From Quercus robur (lineage: Eukaryota; Streptophyta; Magnoliopsida; Fagales; Fagaceae), in assembly GCF_932294415.1 (NCBI RefSeq), contig NC_065545.1, positions 40,896,327 through 40,960,326 on the forward strand: 64,000 nt of DNA, in the 5' to 3' direction. Shown here piece after piece: positions 22,248 through 31,344 of this stretch. The translations under genes were made by a program, and so were the position numbers. The notes beneath the pieces were generated by a model that made no database searches, was not told the origin of the DNA, and saw only the letters and a program-made list of their open reading frames with translations. How positions within the stretch are numbered: the first letter of the stretch is position 1; each line of letters starts with the position of its first letter.

Positions 22248-22999
22248 ATGAGAAATTAGAACAATATGTAAAAGAAAAATCTCACTCCATTTTTAGCCAT
22301 GGGCACACTGAAAATATAAAACAAAAACACCTCAATAGAAAATTATTAGCTTGTAACTTACAAATTGTGCTCTAATGAGACTTGTAGTTACATGTATCAA
22401 ATTGCTTTTATCTGAATTTTGTATAGCAAATCTGTAATATTATTATCTACAATAACATTAATGAAAAAAAAAATTTAGAAGTTGTTTTAAATTTGGGGAG
22501 ATTGTTGAATACCTCTTTGTACACTACATTTTCAGTGTATCCTAGTTCTTGTTTGTAATTGTTCTTTATTAAAAAATTTAGTCCTTCGTGCAATTGGTCG
22601 TGGCTGAACAATGAACTTGGCAAGTCCCTGATTTTTGTCGATTGTCATAGCATAACAGATTGTCTTCTTAATCTTAAAAAAATATTAATTATAATATTTT
22701 TTAAACTATACTTAACATGTAATCATACAAAGATCATTTTGAATGCTTTTTTATTTGATAAAATCATGTCTAATAATATTAATTAAGGATCTCACTGCCC
22801 TTTGGTCCCTTGATTTGAAAGGGAATGTTAATGGTGTTGTTGAGACTTGTGGAGAGAGCTTCCATCATTTTGATCAGTATCTAAACTTCTCAAATCCTCT
22901 TATCTCAAATAATTTTGACCCTCATGCATGTGGATAGGCATATGGGATGAATATCTTTGATTTGGATCAATGGAAGAGGCAAAACATCACAGGAGTGTA

Positions 23000-23850
23000 C
23001 CACAGATGGCAAAAGTTGCTTCTTGAGCTTGTCGAGTTCAAGATAAGGGAAGTGATTTCAAGGGAACCTACTCTACTCATTTTGGTGATTGGTGTTCCTA
23101 ATGTTGGCAAGTCGGCTTTAATTAATTTGATCCATAAAATTGCATCGTCTCGATTTCCTATGCAAGAGAAGATGAAGTGAGCTATAGTCGGCCCATTGCC
23201 CGGAATTACTCAAGGTATTACTGGATAGAAGATTGCACATCAGCCTAGCATATATGTCCCAAACACTCCAAGTGTATTGATTCCAAGTATCCTTGACATT
23301 GAGACAGGACTAAAGCTAGCTCTGGCAAATGAAAATAAGTGCCACCTCTCTCCAACCATTATTAGGAGAAGCCATATCCCTACTCAATCAGAGTTGATTT
23401 GGTTGCAACAAACTAACTGGATCAGCTTAAGTAATGTTGGTTGAGGCCTAAAAGTTTTATGCCTGAAGTTGTGTTGGTTTAATCCTCTTGTTGACCTCCA
23501 ACCAACACAAGCTACCCAAACTGCAACTTGTAAAATTTTCAACCTTGGCGTCTTGAAGCATTTGAACAACAGGAGACTGGAAGGGATTCGGTATGATTCT
23601 AAGGAAAAACATGAGTATAACCTTAAAGATCTTCAGCCTAAAAGGAGGAAGCCACCAAATGACTCTGATATGCTTTACGTTGAGGATCTTGTCATAGTCC
23701 AATGTGCTTTGTATTTAACTCTGTTAGAATTCACTGGTAATGTAGAAGATGAGAGTGACTTGGAGAGTCTTATAGAGCAGTAGTTTGAAGTATTGCAGAA
23801 GGCATTTAAGATACCTCATAAGGCCTAAGAAGCTCATTTGATTGTATCAA
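23000..23850 (+). pseudogene. DAR GTPase (MTG1 type, mitochondrial DAR GTPase 2-like) fragment, captured
   Basis: Functional relatives are circularly permuted GTPases that act in mitochondrial ribosome assembly. Visible here are the P-loop GVPNVGKS (G1, about 23090-23113), a PGITQ (G2, about 23202), and a degenerate G3 where the usual DTPG reads NTPS, followed by IPSILDIETGLKLALA. After a divergent stretch comes the C-terminal block KRRKPPNDSDMLYVEDLV...GNVEDESDLESL. Stop codons interrupt at several points (for example after EKMK, 23178-23180, and after LIEQ, 23781-23783). The N-terminal NKKD (G4) part is missing or unrecognisable. It lies between the arms of the Mutator-like element, so it is most likely a captured, dead copy. 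The parent gene is not in the window. Confidence 0.78.
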
Positions 23851-23890
23851 AAAATCATATTAATCATAAATGTGTAACAACGTATCACCA

Positions 23891-24486
23891 TTGTAACCCC
23901 CAATATTTTAACCAATTTGACCATAACGCTTCCGAGAAGTTAGAAATTGATGAGTGTGTTAAAAATGAATGAACAAGGGGTATGAGTGGCCTAAAAATTA
24001 AAATTTCTATATTTTACAATGCTTCTATTTAAATAAATAAAAACATATGTTTGTGCGTTCAAATGAAAAAAAATTACTTATTTTTATGTTTATGTTTATT
24101 TGTTGATTATGGGAAAAAAAGTATAAGGAACTCGAGCTTGCCAAACTTGAGTTCCATATTACAAGTAACTTGAGCTTGGTAAGCTCGAGTACCATAGAAG
24201 AAAAACAAGAGAATTACGCTCGAGTTTTATTTACAAAGAACTCGAACTTGCTAAGCTTGAGTATTGTGTTGCATGGAACTCAAGTTTACCGAGCTTGGGT
24301 TCCATGTGGCAATTTTTCAATAAAAGAATCCACGTTAGCACAAGTTTTTTTATGAAACTCGAGTATTTAAAACTCGATTTACACAGCAAACTTGAGTTTC
24401 AACAAGTGGTATTTTCCTACTTATTTTGCAAACAGTGGTATATTGCTAATAATTTCCACGAAAAGTGGTAAATAGCCAATTTGACC
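23891..24486 (-). repeat. Right terminal inverted repeat of the Mutator-like element
   Basis: It is the inverted counterpart of 21611-22247, ending at the 10-bp duplication GAGATAAGGA. It keeps the same CTCGAG-type dyads. Confidence 0.85.
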
Positions 24487-24496
24487 GAGATAAGGA

Positions 24497-25879
24497 AGGT
24501 AAAGTGAACTTGTCAAGGGAAAATGTGGTAAGCCCTTGTTGCTATGAAAGGTAATAAAGTAATAATTTTCTCCAATAAAGGTTTTCTTATTGCTATGGAA
24601 GGTTAATATACTATTAATATGAGCCACGCAATTGAATTCTAGAATTTGACAACCCTTCGAACATTTGAACTTCGTATTTCGACAGACTTTTGATCACGAC
24701 TCGATCACTTGAAAGATGATTTTTAATAGATGTTCGATGGCAGCTTGATTGTTTTAAAGTTGTGAAACTAGAAAGTAACGTGTTTTTATTAACCGATTGT
24801 TGCCTATTATTTTCTTTTCCCTGCCTGTACACATATAAAATACATTATTTCATGAATTCATTAAGAGGTTTTAGAGACTATTTCCATGCATCAAATATGG
24901 AGAAAATATAGACCTTACATTCTGTTTGTTTTAGCAATGACGTTTTCTAGAAAATGAGTCATTTTCCATGAAGCATTTTCTATAAAACTATCTCATTTTC
25001 CAATGTTTGGTAGCAAATTTAAATAAGTTGAAAAACAACCTCCTAACTTCACTTATTTAGCTTGCTATGAGATAGAGTTGTTTCCCAAAAAAAAATTAAT
25101 GAAAAACAATCTCTAAAAATAAATCATACTTTTTATGTTGACCAAAAATAGTTTTCTTTTGACTCATCTTTTTTTATGCTACCAAACACTGGAAAATACG
25201 GAAAACTATCTTTACACAAGGTTTCCATTGAAACAAACGAAGCATTAGTTTGATCAATCCATAAGTTCAAAATTCCATATTCACAATTGCGTTGTTTTGT
25301 TGATGAAGAGTTGAAGCCTCAAAATCATTAATCCCAATACATTGCTATAAATAAAAAAAAAATTTAAAAAAAATTCTTCAACATAATCTTTGGAATGGAT
25401 TATTAGGTTTAATCATGATCACAAACACAGTTCAAGAGACGGATTCATGAACAAAGAGTTCAGAAGATCTAAAGCTAGTGTGGGTTCACATCAATAAGTT
25501 AAATATATAATAGTGTCTTAGTGCCAAGGGTTTGAACTAGTTTGTAACTTTTCTTCTAAATTTCTAATAGTGAATTTCCTTGTTGGGATAAGTGCCCCTG
25601 TAGTGGTTTATTCTTTGAGGTGTTCTCCATCGATTTTTCATTTTGTCACCAAATCACTATATTTATTACTATATATTTACTATTTTTATGTTATGGTGAC
25701 TTGCTAGTTTGTGTTATTTAAATTTTGAAAACCTTGATCACATAATTGGATAATTGACATAAATTAATTAATCTGCTACATAATTGATAAAGGAGCCAAA
25801 ACATCATTTTCACTTAAAAAAATAAAATATATAAGTTAAAAATCTATAACTAGATTTACATGTGCTGGCTATTCACGCC
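24497..25879. other. Intergenic with a MITE at about 24925-25245
   Basis: No gene. The stretch 24925-25245 starts TTCTGTTTGTTTTAGCAATG and ends ATTGAAACAAACGAAGC, an imperfect terminal inverted repeat around TTTTCTAGAAAATGAGTCATTTTCC-type sequence. It is probably a hAT-like MITE. Confidence 0.45.
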
Positions 25880-26005
25880 GTGTGCCACATGCATTTTTTG
25901 TTAGTAAGTTAATAGAAGGGACCAAATTGAGCTATAGGGCTTTTTGGCACTTGGCAAAATTTTGATTATCACTTTCTTTCCAAAATTGCAATGAATGGTC
26001 AACCT
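25880..26005 (-). repeat. Inverted third copy of the F-box promoter segment
   Basis: The reverse complement contains CCATTCATTGCAATTTTGG, AAGAAAGTGATAATCAAA and TTTGCCAAGTG...GCCCTATAGCTCA, matching 20012-20095 closely and 13410-13450 more loosely. Copies P2 and this one face each other across the Mutator-like element. Confidence 0.7.
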
Positions 26006-26522
26006 CAAAAGTTACACTATAGAAGTTACAATATATCTCAATTGAATCCTGTGAGGCTGCCTGCAACTTCAGCTTGAATTCTTGAATGATGCTAAGAAGT
26101 TCCCTATAGCCAGACCATACGTATTTCTGTGACTCCAGCCTTCAACAATGCCCCACCAACAATCTACAACAACACCATCTTGATTTAAACAATACCCCAC
26201 CAACAACCTACAACAACACCATCTTGATTTAAAGACTTCAAATGACTAAGCTCCTGTCTAACACCTTCAGGATCATTCAACTAGCAGAAATCTTTGATAA
26301 CATCAGTCTGCCAAAGAAGTCTTAAGGATTTTACAATTCATTGAAACAATTACAAAATCTGAAAATAGAGTACTCTTAATATAATTTGTAATCGTAGAAG
26401 AAAAATGTATAAAAACAAAATTAAAATATGAAAAAGAAAGCAAGCAGATAATTAACTAAGCACTTATCAAAAGATTAATCTCAATAAAAGAGATAATAGC
26501 GACAGACAGAAAACACCTACCA
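26006..26522. other. Intergenic with a 46-bp tandem duplication
   Basis: A unit containing AACAATRCCCCACCAACAA and ACAACAACACCATCTTGATT is present twice in a row at about 26143-26235. Nothing else was recognised. Confidence 0.6.
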
Positions 26523-27087
26523 TTTAGGTCCAGCCTCAACCAGATCCTCTATTTGGTCCAAGCCACTGCAAGGAGTCATCAAAGTCAAATGCGAAGTTGC
26601 CATTGGACATAAATGGTCCTGAATAGCAATTGTCACTAGAGATTGGAGAGGGACATTGGTTTTTGCCCTTACTAAACAAGTGAAAACCAATATCCCTGTC
26701 CAAGAGGAAGCAGAGGCAATTAATTGGTCAATGCATCAGATTGTGCGCTGCAATATAGCCGCTGCAGTTATTGAGAGTGACGCCAAGGTTTGTGTGGAGG
26801 CTCTAACCAAGCCCAGCAGTGCAGATCAGTGGAGATTCTCAGTTCTATCTCAGGATACCTTAAGGGTAGCTAACATGACTAAGAATGTGAGTTTCAATTG
26901 AACTACTGGAGGATCAAACAACTCATGTCCTAGTGTCTTGGTCTCTCTGTAACATGTTGTTTGGCTGTTTTGTTATGGGGGCTGCTCCTGTTTTCGAAGA
27001 GGTTATCGTATCAGAGCAACCTCATCTAGTCCAGTTGTAATAGTGTTTCTGTTTTCAATAAAGTTTTCACTGTTGACTATCAAAAAA
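26523..27087 (+). mobile_element. 5'-truncated LINE 3' end with RNase H remnant
   Basis: This is the 3' part of an L1-type LINE, plus strand. It holds an RNase H-like stretch (EEAEAINWSMHQIV...IESDAKVCVEALTKP, about 26660-26850) with the glutamate and IESD aspartate blocks of plant LINE RNase H. After it come a stop, a 3'UTR with TAATAGTGTTTCTGTTTTCAATAAAG and a short A tail (27081-27087). The 8-bp word ACCTACCA appears at both ends (26515-26522 and 27088-27095), a plausible target duplication. It is non-functional. Confidence 0.7.
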
Positions 27088-27407
27088 ACCTACCAGAAGC
27101 TTTACAAAAACAGGGACATGGAGTGCCTGTAAAATCATTCCCACGCTCCCCAGAATGAACATCTTGAATAAGTTGCACCAATTAACCACAAGATCAGATG
27201 TTTTCATACTTGACAGCTTACGAAACCTATGAAGTTCCCCAGATAGTAACATCAGATAACTTAACAAATGTAGCAAAAAACACTCATTAAAGAAATGAAA
27301 AATATGCACAAATACAGTCACCCAAATGCTGGACAAAACCATACTGATGCAACTCGGAAATTAAAGAAATGAAAAATAAAATAACCTAGAAATCATTATG
27401 CAAGGAA
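27088..27407. other. Intergenic, nothing recognised
   Basis: AT-rich. A short minus-strand frame (27067-27342) has no family features. Confidence 0.4.
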
Positions 27408-27690
27408 GAATAACCTAGGAATTCGCACCTAGGGTCGCCTAGAATCATTACCAAGCTATTGAAGAAAACTCCAACAAATAATTTTATTACTGAAGCAAAT
27501 TATAAAACTATCTCCATTGGAATAGGCTTGCTTAGAATTGCCAGCAAACAAGGAAGCATAACCTAGGAATTTGCACCTACAATCGCCTAGAATCAGCTCA
27601 TGCTATTGAAGAAAACTCTAACAAATAATTTTATTACTCAAGCAAATTATAAATTGTCTCTATTGGAATACAATAGTGTGCAGCGTGCTC
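27408..27690. repeat. Tandem duplication, ~150-bp unit
   Basis: Two diverged copies, each running from RATAACCTAGGAATT.GCACCTA through CGCCTAGAATCA, GCTATTGAAGAAAACTC and CAACAAATAATTTTATTACT to TTGGAATA. The period is about 150 bp. The sequence is non-coding. Confidence 0.75.
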
Positions 27691-27813
27691 ATATATATTA
27701 ATATGAGTTAGCCCTGATTATAATTGACTTAGGAAAGCCTAATTATTGAATTACAAGAATAACCTTAACTCTAGGAAATAAAAGAAAATATAAATAACTT
27801 AATTAACTAATAA

Positions 27814-29150
27814 AGACTTTTTGACAAATAAGTAAAGTTTATTAAAAGAGGAAAGACACCACCAAGTACACAGGATGTGTACTTGAATGGCATCAAAGTC
27901 AACAAAAAGTAAAACTATCAAGAAACTCTAACATATTAGAGAAAGAATGGCTAGTTAAAGCAGCCATTGACTCATACAAGGAACAAAAAAGATCATCTTA
28001 AGATCATTCATAGTTCGTTCAAATCCTTCAAACGCCTTGTTGTTGCATTCTCTCCAAATAGTCCACGTTATGCACAACGGGATCATATTCCAAATATCAC
28101 CATTACAATGTCTAGCAAACCTCCCATTTCAACAAGCCAACAAATCAACTACTCTGGTATAACCCACTGCAATTCAAGATATCATAATTCTCTAGCATAA
28201 TCACAATGTATCAGCAAATGATTAATTGTTTATTCAACCTTCTTACACGTATAGCCAAAACAATTATATTTCTTCTACATAAGTTATCTAACATGAGACT
28301 TTTCTCCATAGCAGCTGTCCATGTAAAGAAAGCTACATTTAGAGGGATTTTAACCCTCCAAATACATTTCCAAGGAAAAGATTGTGCACCTCCAGCAAAA
28401 AGCATTCTATAGAAGGATATTGCCTCAAATAATCTGCTCTTTGTTGGCCTCCAGCAGATCTGATCTTCAGCATTCCTCTTGATTTTTGTTAAATAGAGGA
28501 GATCAAGAAAAGCTATTAACATATCCATCTCCCAATCTTGAATAGCTTGAATATAAGTGATATCCCAATGGATGTTTTTTGCATTCCAGAGCAAATAATC
28601 CACCACAACAGCCTCCTTATTCTGAGCAATTCTGTATTGATCTGGAAATGCATATTTGAAAGCCCCATCACCACACCACCAGTCTCACCAAAACCAAATG
28701 TTAGTCCCACTACAAACCTCAAAATTGATAAATCTGGAAAACTGACCCCAATCCATTCTAATATACTTACAGAGGCATACACCTGTATGACCCCTACTTA
28801 CCTTCGAGCACCAGACAACTCATTCACTATCATATTTTCTCCAAAGAGCACCATTCTCTGTGGCAAAACTCATAGCCACTTGCCCTATAAAGATTGGTTA
28901 AAAGACACTAAGCTTCTTATTCCCAAGACACCCCCCCCCCCCCCCCCAACAAGTGTATCAGTTCATGATGGAATTTAAACTTATCTCCTATTCCATCCCA
29001 AAAAAAATCCCTTTGAAACTTCTCCAAACGCATGGCAATGGTGGTGGGAATAGGAAAAAGAGAACCACAATATGAAAGCAAACTAAAAAATTAGTTGATC
29101 AAAGAACTGTCCAATAAAACTTTGTTATAAGGCGAGAGTCAATGTTTCAA
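27814..29150 (-). mobile_element. 5'-truncated LINE, RT C-terminus and zf-RVT remnant
   Basis: Minus-strand L1-type fragment. From about 29130 downward there is a reverse-transcriptase C-terminal block (FPIPTTIAMRLEKFQRDFFWDGIG, with the interior SFNQSLLGKWLW). Then comes the zf-RVT region (WRVKIPLNVAFFTWTAAMEKSLMLDNLCRRNI, about 28370-28270), interrupted by stops and frame changes. The 3' tail is the short T run near 27814-27820. A 9-bp-stem hairpin lies 40-70 bases before the tail (27863-27885). A C17 tract interrupts the coding remnant at 28931-28947. It belongs to the same family as 59456-60690 and 62118-63560. Its ends are approximate, with no clean target duplication. Confidence 0.78.
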
Positions 29151-31142
29151 CTTTATAAAGCCAAACAAACATAGACCCACCATCTAATTGACTCCCTCAC
29201 ACATTCACAAATCTCTGTAAGTCCCATTAAACAAACCCAACATCCCTGAAAAAGTAACAGTTTTTCCAAATAGGTACCTTATATTTAAATCTCAAATTCA
29301 TATTAGAGGAAGATTAGGCCAAGATCTAAGCTTGAATTACACAACCCATTACCAAACATCTATAATGAAAACCAATAACCCAGCTTCAACAAATAGATCT
29401 GGGCACTAAATCATGAAGTGGGTCTCTTTGGAAACAAGCTTAGGCTACAAAAATCACCAAAAATAAAAATTGGGTATGTTAGATAACAAGTTTAAGCTCA
29501 AAAAATCGCAAAAACAAGAGGTGGATCTTGCTCAAAAACAAACAAATGGAAAAAAATCTGAATCCCTCCACTTGTATTTCCTAGTTCTAATAAGGGTTCC
29601 CCCTAAGCAGGATCCCTCTTAAACATACATAATATTTTTAAGTAAATAATTAGGCAAATGACACAAAGGCTCACACATAACATACATTAGGGTGGGTGTT
29701 CTATTTCTATGGTTCATCCTAGTAATATGTTTTTATCATTCACAGTCTACCCTAAGCATGTATTATTCAAGAATTGAAAAGAAGGAAGAAACGTATCTTG
29801 GACCAGCATTCATGCATATTAAGATGAAATAGAAAGAAGCAATAAATTAGAAGTCTAGGGTGCATACACATTAGTGAAAATTTCCAGGAAGAACCAAACA
29901 TTGGAAAATAAGAAGCTTTCCCTGAGAGAAACAGAGCAAATAGAGACAATCTAAATAATTAATGCACACTTTCCATTAGATTTGAACAATTTTAGTTCAC
30001 ACATGTTGTACTGATTGAGATGTGGCCTCTTTTTCCCCCTTTTGTTGTAATTTTGTGTAAATATTAACTAAGTGTATCAACTGAACATGATCCTGAGTAG
30101 CAAAAAACAATTCCCTATAAACAAACATGCTCCTCTTCATTGATGATGCAATCTTCCAATATGGGGATGAAGAAGTATAATTCTATGTGATTCACACACA
30201 AATAAAGATTATTTATGTGATTCACATACAAAAATCAGGAGTATAATTCTATACAAAATATAAATCTCTATGTTCAACTTGTTCTTAAATGAAAACAGAA
30301 AATTATGAACCATAATCCATAAGTTTCTTATTTGAGACCCAGATAAAGAAATGATCATTCAGTTACAGGAGCCTAAATATAGACCAAATGAAAAATCAGA
30401 CTGAAATCATTCAATGCAACAAATTTGTTTTCAAAGACCAGCAAATGAAATTTCCACAGGATTCTCAACCTGACCAAAATAATAATAAATGTTTACCTAA
30501 AGAGAGAAAAAGAGCCTTGCATATAACACAGTAAGTAAACGTTTACAACCTTTCTTGAAGGAAACCCATTAGAAATCAATTTTAAAGGAATTTCTATATA
30601 ATATAATAAATAAATAACATTTACAACTGCAAATAGTTTAGTATGTATTTATATGAGCTTATTTTCATCAGCTTATTTAGTTTATTGTGTAAAATATACT
30701 CGAACATACCCTTCTAAAATCCAATTGCAGTTCCTCTCCTTGCATCTGAAAACAAACTGAATAATTAGTGCTAATTCAACAGTAGAGCCAGATCATACAT
30801 TCAGTGAGCTACATTGCCATATAATTAGGTAATCTTGAATTCTCAAGGCCCTGCAAAAGGTCCCACCCCGGCACTCTCAAGTCTGGTTCTATGGCAGTCA
30901 AATTATGTGGGACTTTCTTTCAAGATAATAGATCAAATGCTCCATTAGAATTGAGGCATGTTACTCATTCTGTAAGAGTAAAAGTGATTTATTTAAAATT
31001 GGTCCCCTGAACCACATAAATAGAATGGTCTACTCCAGGCATAGATTGAACTCCACAAGAGTCTTACAATGGTCCAATCACTCAAAAAACCCAATTTTAT
31101 CATTTAGAAACTCAACATGAATCTTTTCAATCCATTTCTGCT
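29151..31142. other. Intergenic, nothing recognised
   Basis: AT-rich sequence downstream of the PPR gene. I see no gene, bounded transposon or convincing RNA gene before the 5S-like sequence. Confidence 0.45.
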
Positions 31143-31260
31143 GGAATCAATGATACTGGTACTAATGCACCACATCCCATCAGAACCATGTAGTTAAGCA
31201 TGCTTGGGAAAGATTAGTACTAGGATGGGTGACCTCTTGGAAAGTCCTTGTGTTGCACCC
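31143..31260 (+). rRNA. 5S rRNA relic (pseudogene), nearly full length
   Basis: The sequence follows plant 5S rRNA from the 5' end to the 3' end. Near-identical blocks include CTAATGCACC, ATCCCATCAGAACC, AGTTAAGCATGCTTGGG, TAGTACTAGGATGGGTGACCTC and AGTCCTTGTGTTGCACCC, and a TTTT follows. The internal control region (A-box-like and C-box blocks) is largely kept. Many differences from the plant consensus as I recall it are C-to-T or G-to-A changes, as expected for a once-methylated, no longer selected copy. It is a single copy, not in a 5S array, ending 84 bases from the PPR stop codon and transcribed toward it. Loss of base pairing at the 5' terminal stem suggests it is non-functional. Confidence 0.85.
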
Positions 31261-31344
31261 ATTTCTTTTACTTACTAAAAAGAAGAACCATGCAGCCAAA
31301 GACAAGTGCAAACCACATAAATTTGAGTCAGTGATGCTAGTTTG

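Larger units (their letters stand above)
21611..24486. mobile_element. Mutator-like element with ~600-bp TIRs carrying gene DNA (Pack-MULE-like)
   Basis: The left arm 21611-22247 and right arm 23891-24486 are inverted copies over their whole length with scattered substitutions and small indels. The tips read GGYCAAATTGGCYATTTACCA. The same 10-bp word, GAGATAAGGA, flanks both sides (21601-21610 and 24487-24496). Mutator-superfamily elements make 9-11-bp duplications and often have long arms, so I assign it there. No transposase is present. The 1.6-kb interior holds a broken host-type GTPase gene copy (next entry), which fits the Pack-MULE pattern of host-gene capture. Confidence 0.85.

Noticed and set aside
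22743..22937. Frame in the left interior of the Mutator-like element considered as the N-terminus of the captured GTPase
   Set aside because: It shows no convincing match to the N-terminal or G4 part of DAR GTPases; only sequence from about 23000 onward is clear.
31143..31260. Considered as a functional 5S gene or a SINE3-type element
   Set aside because: The 5' terminal stem is disrupted and it is a single copy without an array; no LINE-like tail or target duplication was seen, so it was called a relic.
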